This document shows positions 33,492 to 42,195 of a stretch of DNA of 64,000 nucleotides, piece after piece; position 1 is the first letter of the stretch, and every line of letters starts with the position of its first letter. The notes below the pieces were generated by a model. It worked only from the letters and a program-made list of their open reading frames with translations, made no database searches and was not told the DNA's origin. Source of the DNA: Gemmatimonadota bacterium (GTDB lineage: Bacteria; Gemmatimonadota; Gemmatimonadetes; Longimicrobiales; Gaopeijiaceae); NCBI GenBank assembly GCA_022822325.1, contig JAJEBW010000045.1, positions 1-64,000 of the forward strand, read 5' to 3'. The translations under genes and the position numbers were made by a program.

Positions 33492-35743
33492 GCGTGAATC
33501 GTTCGGCCGGGCCTGCGGAACGCGGCCGGATGATCGGGCCGGGATCCGGCGGACGCCTGCCATCCCGTCCGGAGCGCTGCACTGCGACCGGGATTTCCAT
33601 CCTGCGGAAGGGGTCGTTCCCGGTGTCCGCCCTGATCCTTCTCACGGCTTTGTCCTGCCGCGGGGACCCGGCCAGCGACCTGAACTCCGCCATCCACCGC
33701 GATTCCGCCAACGTCGCCATCATCGAAAACCACATGGAAGACCGTCCCTTCGACGGGCGGATCGTTCGCATGGCCGACCTCGCGACGCCGGATGACGCAC
33801 TCTCTCCGCGTCCATGGGGGGTCGTGGCGCACCGGGCCACGCAACGCGTGTTCGTGGCGGATGCGGCGGGCGGAAGAATCGCCGTCTTCGACGCCAACGG
33901 CGCATTCCTGAGCGAGTTGGGACGGTTCGGAGAGGGTCCGGGGGAATTCCTGCTTCCCGGCGCGCTCGCAATCGAGGCGTGCGACGACGAATCCTGTCGC
34001 GGACTGGCCGGACGGGCCGAGGTGGTGGTCGCATTGGACCCACGGCGCGCCGTCCTTAGCCGATGGTCCGCCGACGGTGAATTCCTTGGCGAGGAACGCA
34101 TGCCGGCCGACTACAGGGGGTTTGCCTTCGCTCTCGGACCCGGCCATTTCACTTCCATCGCCTCTTCGGGGAACGCGGGCACGGTGGTCGAGCAACGGCT
34201 GGAGGTGCAGGGAGCCGCAGGAAGGCAGGTCATCCATGAAGTCACCCAGGAGATGACCCTGGCGAGTTTGCCCTGTGGGACCCTGCCCGCGCCCCGCGTC
34301 TTGTCGCCGGACCTGGTCTGGACCCCCGCCGACCGCGAGTTCCACTATCTGCACGGCCTGGGCTACCGAATCGACACCTGGTCGGACGGTGCGTTGCGGA
34401 GGAGCGTTCGCCGCCCGGTCGCGCCGATCGCGGCAACGCGCGAAATGGCCGTGGCGGCGACCCGGATCGATTCCGGCCCTTACGGCGCGTTCATGAGGCA
34501 GTGCAACGTCACGGCCGAGGAGCTTGTCGCCGCCGTGGGTCATGCGGAAGAACTGGCGCCGGTGATCGGGTTGGCGGTCGACCCCGGAGGCAGGGTCTGG
34601 GTGGCTCGAAGGATTGGCGGATTGTTGCCCGAGGCGATCGACATCCTGGACGCCGGAGGCGAATACCTGGGGACGGCGATGGCGGACGCGCTGCCCGTCG
34701 CGTTCCTCTCCGAATCGCGCTTCGTCGGGCTGCGCCTGGAATCGTCCACCGGAACGTTGCGGGCTTCGGTCCACGAAATTCGCGACGAACCGCTGTCTGC
34801 CGGGATTCAGGCACGGGCGGACGGGGCAGGGCAAGCAGCGAGGCCGCGAGCGGTCGAAGGATCGGAGGAGGTGGTGGAACCCACGCCGACCGGTAGTCCC
34901 GAGTCCCCCAACCCGGCGGGCCTGCGGGAATTCCGGGATTGCCCCTTTTGCCCCCTCATGGTGGAACTGCCGTCGGGTCGATTCCTGATGGGGCGAGCGG
35001 AGGGGGAAGAGGAGCGGGCTGGATTGAGCCGGGATCCGAACCGGCCACAGCTTGCGAGGGACAGCGAGATGCCCCGGCTGGAGGTGGAGATCGCGCAACC
35101 GTTCGCCCTTGGAAAGTACGAAGTCACCTTCGAGGAGTGGGAACAGTGCGTCGCAGCGGGTGGATGCACCCACCAGCCCACCGACCGGGGGTTTGGGCGC
35201 GGCAACCGGCCCGTGATCCACGTTTCCCGTCTGGATGCCGAAGAGTTTCTGGCGTGGCTGCGCGACCTGACAGGGCAAGCCTACCGATTGCCCAGCAGCG
35301 CCGAGTGGGAATACGCGGCGCGCGCCCGCACCAACACCGCCCGCTGGTGGGGCGACGAGCTCGGCGCCGGGCGGGCCGTCTGCAACGGATGCGGCAGCGC
35401 ATGGGACGATCGCTCGACTGCGCCCGTGGGCTCCTTTCCACCCAATCCATGGGGCCTGCACGACATGCTCTCGAATGTGTCCGAAGTGGTCGCGGACTGT
35501 TGGCACGATACCCATGTCGGCCATCCGACCGACGGGTCGCCGCGCCTTGAGGCGCCGGCGGGATGGCCGGACGGCGAATGCGCAAGAGCCACCTGGCGGG
35601 GTGGCGGCTGGTCCCACTACACCTGGACCGTGCGTGCCGCAACGCGCACCGGGGGGAACATGGGACTCGATTATCGGGCCGATCATCCGGTCGCCGGAGG
35701 CAGCCGGGGCTTTCGGGTGGCACGTACCGTGGACCATCGCTGA
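33488..35743 (+). CDS. Propeller lipoprotein fused to SUMF1/FGE-like domain
   Basis: A 751-residue protein starting 4 bp inside the GT2 gene (ATGA). The N-terminus has a hydrophobic run and lipobox-like LTALSC, then an NHL-type six-bladed propeller to about 430 (PWGVVAHRATQRVFVADAAGGRIAVFD; G.GPGEFLLPGALAI). After a Pro/Glu linker comes a SUMF1-type (formylglycine-generating enzyme-like) domain, about 485-748: CPFCPLMVELPSGRFLMG, LGKYEVTFEEWEQC, YRLPSSAEWEYAARA, NPWGLHDMLSNVSEVVADCW, WRGGGWSH and GFRVAR. The copper-binding Cys pair of true FGE near the C-terminus is not evident, so this is more likely a binding or structural homologue. The fusion of the two folds is uncommon. Confidence 0.78.
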   Translation: MSVNRSAGPAERGRMIGPGSGGRLPSRPERCTATGISILRKGSFPVSALILLTALSCRGDPASDLNSAIHRDSANVAIIENHMEDRPFDGRIVRMADLATPDDALSPRPWGVVAHRATQRVFVADAAGGRIAVFDANGAFLSELGRFGEGPGEFLLPGALAIEACDDESCRGLAGRAEVVVALDPRRAVLSRWSADGEFLGEERMPADYRGFAFALGPGHFTSIASSGNAGTVVEQRLEVQGAAGRQVIHEVTQEMTLASLPCGTLPAPRVLSPDLVWTPADREFHYLHGLGYRIDTWSDGALRRSVRRPVAPIAATREMAVAATRIDSGPYGAFMRQCNVTAEELVAAVGHAEELAPVIGLAVDPGGRVWVARRIGGLLPEAIDILDAGGEYLGTAMADALPVAFLSESRFVGLRLESSTGTLRASVHEIRDEPLSAGIQARADGAGQAARPRAVEGSEEVVEPTPTGSPESPNPAGLREFRDCPFCPLMVELPSGRFLMGRAEGEEERAGLSRDPNRPQLARDSEMPRLEVEIAQPFALGKYEVTFEEWEQCVAAGGCTHQPTDRGFGRGNRPVIHVSRLDAEEFLAWLRDLTGQAYRLPSSAEWEYAARARTNTARWWGDELGAGRAVCNGCGSAWDDRSTAPVGSFPPNPWGLHDMLSNVSEVVADCWHDTHVGHPTDGSPRLEAPAGWPDGECARATWRGGGWSHYTWTVRAATRTGGNMGLDYRADHPVAGGSRGFRVARTVDHR

Positions 35744-36067
35744 TCTCGCACCTGAATTGCCCGACCGACTCTTTCGGCGAAGTCGGTTGGCGTCGCCAGG
35801 TCGCCGCGGGGCCCGCAAGTCCACATGAACCCGATCCACGTGAACGCGGCCGGCGGCAAGCCAGGGTGACGAAGCGGCGGAACACCCCCCTGGGCAGGCA
35901 CGCCGCCAGGACGCCTGTCGATGTCTCGACGAGACCGGACGGAAGGTCGGGGTCGTTCCGGAGGAGCCCAGCCCGTCCACCGGCATCCCGTTCATGAAAC
36001 GGGAACCGCCCGGGGAACGCCGTGCATGGAATCCCAGGCAACCGACAGTGCTGCAAATACCGATCCG
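35744..36067. other. Gap with no supported gene
   Basis: This stretch lies between the propeller-SUMF1 gene and the T4P leader element. Several short frames are open on both strands, but none has a ribosome site plus a recognisable domain. A minus-strand frame opening at the ATG near 35996 is open across most of the gap but resembles nothing I can name, so a decayed gene is possible. No terminator with a T-run, tRNA or repeat was seen. Confidence 0.5.
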
Positions 36068-36118
36068 GAAGTTGGCCGATTTCGCTATTTGAATGCCCAT
36101 CGAATTCGCCGACCATGT
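36068..36118 (+). promoter_or_regulatory. Conserved 51-nt leader element, copy B (before the pilin operon)
   Basis: Second copy of the element at 24229-24279. Outer stem arms GUUGGC (36071-36076) and GCCGAC (36108-36113) and inner arms CGAU and AUCG are identical to copy A, while the apical bases differ. It ends 61 bp before the pilin ATG. Presence before both T4P/competence operons and nowhere else that I can find in the window suggests shared regulation of the two transcription units. Confidence 0.6.
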
Positions 36119-36179
36119 CGCCGCACCCGAAACGGCCCCGGCGGACGGGGTCAAGGCATTCAGAGAAAGCGAGAGAGAC

Positions 36180-36575
36180 ATGTCTGACAGAAGCGGCTTC
36201 ACCCTGATCGAACTCCTCATCGTCCTCGTCATCATCGGGATCCTGGCGGCCATTGCGGTTCCGCGCTTTTCCGCCACGCGCGAGATGGCCTACTACGCCG
36301 CGATGAAGGCCGATGTCCGGAATGTGGCGGCGCTCCAGGAGCTCCATCACGCCGGCAACTACACCTACTCGGCATCGGCGGCGACGCTCGGCTTCGTCGC
36401 TTCGGATGGGGTCAACGTCACCCTGGATGCATCCTCCACCGGCTGGTCGGCTACAGCGACTCACGATGCCCTCGATGCCGCGGAGGGCTGCGTGGTCTTC
36501 TATGGCGACGCCACCGCGCCCACTCTGGGTTCCACCACTCCGACGGCGGAGGGCCAGGTCGAGTGCACGGACTGA
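36180..36575 (+). CDS. pilA: Type IV major pilin-like protein
   Basis: A 131-residue prepilin. The start MSDRSG is followed by FTLIELLIVLVIIGILAAIAVPRF: prepilin peptidase (PilD) cleavage is expected between Gly6 and Phe7, with Glu5 of the mature protein present. The globular part has two Cys near the C-terminus (GCVVFYG and VECTD) that could form the D-region disulfide. It is the first gene of the operon, as expected for the most expressed subunit, and the ATG has a GAGAGAG site. Calling it the major pilin rests on this position and its fold, not on expression data. The stop overlaps the next gene by 13 bp. Confidence 0.85.
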   Translation: MSDRSGFTLIELLIVLVIIGILAAIAVPRFSATREMAYYAAMKADVRNVAALQELHHAGNYTYSASAATLGFVASDGVNVTLDASSTGWSATATHDALDAAEGCVVFYGDATAPTLGSTTPTAEGQVECTD

Positions 36576-37042
36576 CGACTCCGTCCGCAGTGCGGATCCC
36601 CGGGGGGAGCGGGCCACGCGCGGGGGCCTCGCTGCTGGAGGTCGCTCTGGCGCTGGCGATCGTCGCGGTGCTGGCTCCCCCCATCGTCGCGACCGCGTCG
36701 GCCGCCCGGAACGCGCTGCTTCTGCGGCAGGCGGTGGAGAGCGCGGCCCGGCTGCTGGTCGAGGCGCGCTGGACGGCGATTCGCGAAGGCGGCGCGACCG
36801 TCGAGTTCACGACCGAGCCGGCGCGTGGGCAGGTGTTCTCGTCGGCGGGCGACACCGTGTTTTCCGTCGCTCTGGGTCCCGGCGGGGTCGCACTGCATCT
36901 TTCGCGCGACCGCGCCGTCAGCCGGATCCGCTTCGGACCGCTCGGGCTCGGGTGGGTCGCGAGCCAGACGCTGCGCTTCACCCGCGCGGGCGAGGAGCGC
37001 CGGTTGGTGATTTCCTCTCTGGGAAGGGCTTCGCGGCGATGA
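36563..37042 (+). CDS. Minor pilin, FimT/GspH-like
   Basis: A 159-residue pseudopilin starting at a GTG (36563) with GGAGGG upstream, inside the end of pilA. The class III-like leader is ...GPRAGASLLEVALALAIVAVLAPPIVATASA, with Glu at +5 relative to the Ala after Gly. The cleavage-site residue after Gly is Ala rather than Phe. The remainder (VESAARLLVEARWTAIREGGATVEF ... RFGPLGLGWV) follows the GspH/FimT beta pattern. It is probably part of the pilus tip/priming complex. Overlaps by 4 bp with the next gene. Confidence 0.75.
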   Translation: MHGLTTPSAVRIPGGSGPRAGASLLEVALALAIVAVLAPPIVATASAARNALLLRQAVESAARLLVEARWTAIREGGATVEFTTEPARGQVFSSAGDTVFSVALGPGGVALHLSRDRAVSRIRFGPLGLGWVASQTLRFTRAGEERRLVISSLGRASRR

Positions 37043-37386
37043 ACCGGTCGGGGACCACCCTGGTCGAGGTCATCGTCGCGATGGCGCTGGCGGGGATCGC
37101 GGTGATGAGCGTGGCTTCGCTGACGATCGCGGCCACCCGGACGCTGGCTCGGGCGCGGGCGCTGGACGAAGCCTACGAGCTGTTGCAGAGCTTCGTGGAT
37201 TCGGCGCGGATGTCCACCGGTCCGGATGCCGGCGCGCGCGCGCACCCACTGGGCACACTGAGTTGGGAGCTGGCGGCGAGTCCCGGCGAGAGCTGGGCGC
37301 GCTTCGACCACATCGCCCTGGATGATTCCGTCGTGGTGCACTTTGCGGTTGCCTCCACCCTCGCCCCGCGCGCAACCGACCGATGA
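37039..37386 (+). CDS. Minor pilin, PilV/GspI-like
   Basis: A 115-residue prepilin: MNRSGTTLVEVIVAMALAGIAVMSVASLTIAATRT. PilD cleavage is expected after Gly5, and Glu at +5 is retained (TTLVE). It is short, with a small C-terminal beta domain and no cysteines, as in GspI/PilV-type minor pilins. It is coupled to its neighbours by ATGA overlaps at both ends. The subtype is assigned from order (H-I-J-K-like) and length only. Confidence 0.72.
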   Translation: MNRSGTTLVEVIVAMALAGIAVMSVASLTIAATRTLARARALDEAYELLQSFVDSARMSTGPDAGARAHPLGTLSWELAASPGESWARFDHIALDDSVVVHFAVASTLAPRATDR

Positions 37387-38102
37387 GGGGGTCGGCGCAT
37401 ATGCGGGGAAGTGGGGGATTCGCCCTGGCCGAGGCGATCGTCGCGGGCACGCTGGCGCTTCTGGTGATCCAGGTGGTCTGGTGGGTGGTCGCGGTTCAGA
37501 GCGCGGTCGCGAGCCGTGTCGTGCGGGAGGCGCGGGTCCTCGATGAGGCGCGGCTGGTTCGTCACCTGCTCGCGACCGAGGCGGGGCAGGGAAGGGGTGG
37601 GATGGATTGGTTCCTGGATGGGGACACGCTGCGCCTGCGTGGATTTCGGGGCGTGGCGGTGGCCTGTCACAGCCAGGACGGCGCGGCATGGCTCGCCGCT
37701 CTCTCCGGATTCCGGGCTCCCGATCCCGCCAAGGATTCGGCGCTGGTTCTGGCGGCGTCGGGGCGATGGGAGGTCTCGCGCATCGCGCGGCGCGGCAGCG
37801 CGGCCGGGGGGGCGTGCCGACCGCCGCCGGGTTTCGCCACCGAGGCACTGGTCCTTGATCCTCCCCGCCCGGGCGCCCTGGCCGCCCTCTGGTTTGAGCG
37901 GGGCGCGTATCGCTTCGCGGGAGGCACGCTTCGCTACCGCCCCGGCCGCGCGGGTTGGCAGCCCGTTACCACCGCATCGATCGACACCGACTCGACCCGG
38001 GTCGAGATCCGAAACCCGAATGTCCTGGAGGTGCGTTCCTGGTGGCAAGGCGGCGATTCGCTGCGCAGTCGATCCTGGACTCACCGGGGGCTGGAACGAT
38101 GA
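37383..38102 (+). CDS. Minor pilin, PilW/GspJ-like
   Basis: A 239-residue prepilin with a leader ending GSGG before FALAEAIVAGTLALLVIQVVWWVVAV. The Glu at mature +5 (FALAE) is present. The long beta-rich C-terminal domain (LDGDTLRLRGFRGVAVACHS ... ALVLDPPRPGALAALWF ... TRVEIRNPNVLEV) fits GspJ/PilW, the usual partner of GspI/PilV in the tip complex. The start and stop both overlap neighbours by 4 bp, so translation is coupled through the operon. Confidence 0.72.
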   Translation: MRGSAHMRGSGGFALAEAIVAGTLALLVIQVVWWVVAVQSAVASRVVREARVLDEARLVRHLLATEAGQGRGGMDWFLDGDTLRLRGFRGVAVACHSQDGAAWLAALSGFRAPDPAKDSALVLAASGRWEVSRIARRGSAAGGACRPPPGFATEALVLDPPRPGALAALWFERGAYRFAGGTLRYRPGRAGWQPVTTASIDTDSTRVEIRNPNVLEVRSWWQGGDSLRSRSWTHRGLER

Positions 38103-39157
38103 CGGCCGCCGCGGACAGTCGGGCCGGCCATGCGCTGGCGCTGGTTCTCGTGGCGATGGCGCTGCTCGGGGCAATCGCATCCACCGCCATGATCGCGGCG
38201 CTCGGACAACTGCGAGCCGCCGCCGTCTCCGGCCGGGTCTACGAAGCGCGTACGGGCGCCCGGGCCGCCCTGGACCGGGTTCTCGACCTTGCGACGGGGT
38301 TGCCGCGATCACGGGTCGGCGATACCGCCACGGTTCTGCTGAATCGTGGGCTGGGCGATCACCTGGCGACCCGCGTCGTGGACCATCGACTCGGGCCGGA
38401 GTTCCATCTCCTCCTTGGCGAGGCTCGCACCAGCGACGGAGTTGGGGCGCGGTTGGGGCGCCTGGTCTGGTGGATCGATCCCGCGTCCCGGGTCGCGACC
38501 CATCGGGCGGCGATCGAGGCACCAGCGGTCCGGATCGCGGCGGGAGCTCGGGTCGACACGACCTCGGTGCTGGATCCGCGGCGTGGGGTGGCGGCCTGTG
38601 GGCACCTGCCCGCGCTTGCGGCCTCGCCGGGCCCGTTCTTTCCCGCCTCTCGTCCACTCCCGAACCCGCCGGTCTGGGGCGCCACCGAGGCGAACTCCGA
38701 TCTGGGGAGGATCCGGTTGGGATGGCTGGGTCCGCGGCTGCTGCGGGCGCTGGCCGACCACGCCGCCGTCGAGACCGTCCCCCTCGCCGCCGCCGGATGC
38801 ACCGCATGCTGGTCCGGCCTGGTCTTCCACGACGGCGACGCGGTGATCAGCCGGGAACATGCCGGCGTGCTCGCGGTTCTCGGCGATCTGACCTTCTCGG
38901 CGGGGGCGAACTGGTCCGGTCTGGTGCTGGCGTCGGGGAATGTCGAGGTGCAGCGATCGGCAACCGTCCGCGGACTGATTCGGGCGGGCGGCACGGTCGC
39001 TCTTGCTCCCGGATCGCTTGTGGACGGATCGGCCTGCACCGCATTGGGATCGCTGGCGAATGTCGGTTCACTTCACCGTCCGGTTCCGCTGGATGCGCGG
39101 TCGTGGTTGATGCCGGTCGCCGCGGTACCGGCCCCCGGTCGCAGGGAGGAGGAATAA
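38099..39157 (+). CDS. PilX/GspK-like pilus assembly protein
   Basis: A 352-residue protein with an N-terminal helix (GHALALVLVAMALLGAIASTAMIAAL) resembling PilX/GspK-type pseudopilins. Ala follows Gly and there is no Glu at +5, as is characteristic of the GspK tip subunit. The Cys pair in AAGCTACWSG and a C-terminal region with polymer-forming/bactofilin-like repeats (AGVLAVLGDLTFSAGANWSGLVLASGNVEV...RGLIRAGGTVAL) are visible. It is the last of the pilin-like genes; its TAA overlaps the pilM ATG. The subtype is inferred. Confidence 0.65.
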   Translation: MTAAADSRAGHALALVLVAMALLGAIASTAMIAALGQLRAAAVSGRVYEARTGARAALDRVLDLATGLPRSRVGDTATVLLNRGLGDHLATRVVDHRLGPEFHLLLGEARTSDGVGARLGRLVWWIDPASRVATHRAAIEAPAVRIAAGARVDTTSVLDPRRGVAACGHLPALAASPGPFFPASRPLPNPPVWGATEANSDLGRIRLGWLGPRLLRALADHAAVETVPLAAAGCTACWSGLVFHDGDAVISREHAGVLAVLGDLTFSAGANWSGLVLASGNVEVQRSATVRGLIRAGGTVALAPGSLVDGSACTALGSLANVGSLHRPVPLDARSWLMPVAAVPAPGRREEE

Positions 39158-40197
39158 TGGGGATTTTCGGCAAGAAGCGAACGACGATCGGACTGGATGT
39201 CGGTCGCGGAATGATCAAGTTGGTCGAGCTCGATCACGGGGGCGACCGGCCCGCGTTGCGCCGCGCCATTGCCGGGCCGGTTCCGCCGGAATCGGTTGTC
39301 GACGGCGAGATCGTCCACAGGGACCAGGTAGCCGCCGCCATTCGCGATCTGGCCTCGGAAGCCGGTCTCCAGTCGGCCTCTGTCGCGACTGCGCTCGGAG
39401 GTCACAGCGTCTTTGTCAAGACCGTGGAAACCACGGCGTCCAGTGCGGAGGAGGCTACCCGGGAGGTGCGGCGCACCGCGGCCGAACACATCCCCTTTTC
39501 CCTCGAAGGCGTGCATCTGGATCTCCAGGCGTTGCGTCCGGTTTCCCGCGACGGGCCGGCGGAGGTGCTTCTCGTCGCGGCCAAGAGGGAGAGCGTGGCC
39601 GCCCGCGTCGCCCTGCTGCAGGAATGCGGATTGGGCGTCTCGTTGCTGGACTCGGAGGCGCTCGCGCTTTGCAACGCCCTTGCGCACAACTACCCGGGCG
39701 CTCGCGGCGGCAGTGTGGCGCTCGTCAATGTCGGCCACGAAATCACCAGCATCATCGTTCTCTTGGATGGTCGTCCGCTCCTCATCCGCGATCTGCCCCT
39801 CGGATTGCGGCGATTTCGCGAGCTCCTGGAACGCGTCTATGGATTGTCCCCGAGGTGGGCGGACGAGGTCATCCTGAACCGGCGCGAGTTGCAGGGGCTC
39901 GACCGAGCGCTCGAGACCGGCGCGGATGTGGTTGCGGTGGAGATCGAGCGCGCGCGGGCGGTCGTCGGAACCCGTCGGCCGGGTGGTGGGGTGGGGAGGG
40001 TGTATCTCAGCGGCGGCGGCGGATGCATGCCGGGCGTGGCCGGGTTCCTGGGGCGACGCCTCAAGATGGAAACGCACGTTGTCAATCCCTGTGCGCGGAT
40101 CGACGTCCCTTCGGGGGGTGGCGGTCGCAACGATCTCGCGCAGACCTCGCCGCTCTTCTTCCAGGCCATGGGTCTGGCGCTGCGCATCCCTGCCTAG
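39157..40197 (+). CDS. pilM: Type IV pilus assembly ATPase-fold protein PilM
   Basis: A 346-residue actin-like (FtsA/MreB fold) cytoplasmic protein that binds the N-terminal tail of PilN and links the motor to the alignment complex. Features: TTIGLDVGRGMIKLVELDH (phosphate 1), EVRRTAAEHIPFSLEGVHLDLQ, VALVNVGHEITSIIVLLDG (phosphate 2), and YLSGGGGCMPGVAGFLGRRL (adenosine motif). A GGAGGAAT site precedes the ATG. It opens the M-N-O-P-Q set. Confidence 0.92.
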   Translation: MGIFGKKRTTIGLDVGRGMIKLVELDHGGDRPALRRAIAGPVPPESVVDGEIVHRDQVAAAIRDLASEAGLQSASVATALGGHSVFVKTVETTASSAEEATREVRRTAAEHIPFSLEGVHLDLQALRPVSRDGPAEVLLVAAKRESVAARVALLQECGLGVSLLDSEALALCNALAHNYPGARGGSVALVNVGHEITSIIVLLDGRPLLIRDLPLGLRRFRELLERVYGLSPRWADEVILNRRELQGLDRALETGADVVAVEIERARAVVGTRRPGGGVGRVYLSGGGGCMPGVAGFLGRRLKMETHVVNPCARIDVPSGGGGRNDLAQTSPLFFQAMGLALRIPA

Positions 40198-40208
40198 AGG
40201 AGGACTCA

Positions 40209-40925
40209 GTGCTCGAAATCAATCTGCTTCCGGGGAAGGAGGGGGGGCGTCGCGCGTCCGTCCGGCCTCGTGCCATCCCGCGGTTCCTGGCCACCGCCCG
40301 GTTCGATCCGTGGCTGCTCTGCTCAGTCGCGGTAGCGCTGGGGTCGGCAGGGCTTTCCCTTCACCTGATTCGCCTGGGCGCCGGATTGGAGCCGGAAATG
40401 GAAGCCCAACTGCAGGATGCACTTGCGGATTCCATCGAAGGAGCGGAAGCGGCTCTCGTCCGGGAGAAGTCGGACCGAACGAGGGACTCGCTTGTGGCGC
40501 GGATCCTGCGGATCGAGAGTCTGGACCGGGGTCGGTATCGGTGGCCGCACCTGCTCGACGAGATCTCTCGCGCACTGCCCGGCGGCATCCGGATCAGCGC
40601 AATCTCGGAGGTGATGCCGGTCCCCGATCCTGCGATCGCCGGGACCTCGCCGGCCGTCGATGCGGAAGATCCGAACGCCGTGCTTCCGACCCGTTTTCGG
40701 GTGGAGGGCTTCGCGCTCGACAACTCCACCCTCACCCAGTACTGGAACCGTTTGGAGGCATCCTTTTTCATACAAAAGGTCAATCTTGTCAACACCGAGG
40801 CCGTCCACCTGGGCGGCAGCGGCGAGCCTCCCTCTTCCCGCTACCGCTTCGTGCTGGAGGCGGACTCGGAGGAGGCTCCGCCCGACGTGCTCGACCTTCG
40901 GAATCCAGGGCGGACAGCGCCATGA
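40209..40925 (+). CDS. pilN: Type IV pilus alignment protein PilN
   Basis: A 238-residue bitopic protein starting at a GTG (40209) with GAGGAGGA upstream. The conserved cytoplasmic motif LEINLLPGKE at the very N-terminus is the PilM-binding tail. One membrane helix (LLCSVAVALGSAGLSLHLIRLG) is followed by a coiled coil (about 60-100) and a periplasmic ferredoxin-like domain (RFRVEGFALDNSTLTQYWNRLE). It overlaps pilO by 4 bp. Confidence 0.88.
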   Translation: MLEINLLPGKEGGRRASVRPRAIPRFLATARFDPWLLCSVAVALGSAGLSLHLIRLGAGLEPEMEAQLQDALADSIEGAEAALVREKSDRTRDSLVARILRIESLDRGRYRWPHLLDEISRALPGGIRISAISEVMPVPDPAIAGTSPAVDAEDPNAVLPTRFRVEGFALDNSTLTQYWNRLEASFFIQKVNLVNTEAVHLGGSGEPPSSRYRFVLEADSEEAPPDVLDLRNPGRTAP

Positions 40926-41503
40926 TCGTCGGCCTTCCCACCGACCCTGCCCGCCGGGGCGCGATGCTCGCGGCGACTCTGGCGCTGGTTGGACTCTACT
41001 TCGTTCACAGTTGGATCCATGTGCCCAGGCGGGAGCGCGCGGAGGGCGTGCAGGCGCGGATTCAGGAAATCGAGTCGCATCTGCGGGCGGGTCCCGGCCT
41101 TCCTTCGACCGTTGTCGGGAGCCAACCATCGCAGATCGACCGCAACCCCCTTCTCGGCCGCCACCTCACGCACCTGGAATCCCTCATTCCGGCGGCCAGC
41201 GAACTGCCGGCGCTACTGGAATCGATCTCGACCGAGGCCGCGCGGGTCGGCGTTACAGTCACGCTGCTCCGTCCCGAACCCCCCCTGCCCGGCGAACCCT
41301 ATGCGACCTGGAGCTACCGGATCGCGGCCCGGGGCGGTTACCACGAGATCGCCGCCTTCATCACCGCGATCGCCTCGCTGGATCGCATCCTGGTTCCCGG
41401 CGACCTCCACATCCATCCATCCCCCGGCGACGAGCCGGTTCCCGCCGAAGCCGTCCTGGCCGAATTCATCATTCGCACCCATGTGAGGCCGAATCCACCA
41501 TGA
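40922..41503 (+). CDS. pilO: Type IV pilus alignment protein PilO
   Basis: A 193-residue bitopic protein: short cytoplasmic start, helix AMLAATLALVGLYFVHSWI, a coiled coil (RERAEGVQARIQEIESHL), then the periplasmic domain with LESISTEAARVGVTVTLLRPEP and RIAARGGYHEIAAFITAIASLDRILVPGDLHI, typical of PilO. It pairs with PilN in the inner-membrane alignment complex. ATGA overlaps at both ends. Confidence 0.88.
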   Translation: MIVGLPTDPARRGAMLAATLALVGLYFVHSWIHVPRRERAEGVQARIQEIESHLRAGPGLPSTVVGSQPSQIDRNPLLGRHLTHLESLIPAASELPALLESISTEAARVGVTVTLLRPEPPLPGEPYATWSYRIAARGGYHEIAAFITAIASLDRILVPGDLHIHPSPGDEPVPAEAVLAEFIIRTHVRPNPP

Positions 41504-42195
41504 CACGATGTTCCCCACTTCCCACGCCCCCCGTTCGCGCAACCCAACGGGCCCGAAGGATCGCGGTGGCTCGACGACCCGCCGACCACGCGCACGAGTC
41601 CCGGCAATGCCGAAGCGGCGGCGGGGCAAAGCGTCCTGAGCGCGTCCGCCTCGTCACGCTGCCGCCGCCGTCCAAGCCACTCGCTCCCGCAATCCGATCT
41701 CGCCAAGGCGCGGGCCGCCTGCCTTTCCCCGCCCTCGGCGCTCTCCTTGCGACGCTGGCCGGACCCCTCGCCCTCAACGGGCAAGCGTCCCCTGCCGATG
41801 ACCAGCCGCCGGAGCCGAACCCGGGCGCTCTGAGCTACGAGCGCGAATGGTTTCGCTACCAGCACGATGGCCGGCGGGATCCATTCCTGCCCACGCCGGA
41901 GCTCGGCAATCCTCTCGAAGGCGTCTCGGCGCCGTCTCCACCGGCCCGGCTTCTCGGGATCATCCACCATCCGGAACGCTCCGATCTCGGGATCGCGCTG
42001 CTTGCCGGACCGGAGGCGACGACCCGCCCCGGGGGAATGGCAGCCATCCGCTTGCGCATTGGCCAGAGCCGCGCCGGAGTTCGTCTGGCCCGGATCCTTG
42101 CCGACCGGGTGGTGATCGAGGCGGATGGATCCGGAGGAACTCTCCGCCACGCGATCCATCTGCCCGAGAGATCCCGCGAGAGGAGGCCGCGATGA
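41500..42195 (+). CDS. pilP: PilP-like pilus assembly protein
   Basis: A 231-residue protein placed between pilO and pilQ. The C-terminal half has RRDPFLPTPELG, ARLLGIIHHPERSDLGIALL, GMAAIRLRIGQSRAGVRLARILADRVVIE, matching the beta-sandwich HR domain that links PilNO to PilQ. The N-terminal 90 residues are basic and unconserved, followed by a hydrophobic stretch (GALLATLAGPLALNGQ), so the real export signal lies inside the reading frame or the frame starts later. No lipobox Cys was found, unlike classical PilP. Confidence 0.75.
   Translation: MTRCSPLPTPPVRATQRARRIAVARRPADHAHESRQCRSGGGAKRPERVRLVTLPPPSKPLAPAIRSRQGAGRLPFPALGALLATLAGPLALNGQASPADDQPPEPNPGALSYEREWFRYQHDGRRDPFLPTPELGNPLEGVSAPSPPARLLGIIHHPERSDLGIALLAGPEATTRPGGMAAIRLRIGQSRAGVRLARILADRVVIEADGSGGTLRHAIHLPERSRERRPR

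Noticed and set aside
35921-36187. Small plus-strand frame before the pilin gene
   Set aside because: Arg/Gly-rich composition, no ribosome site, and it runs across the structured leader element.
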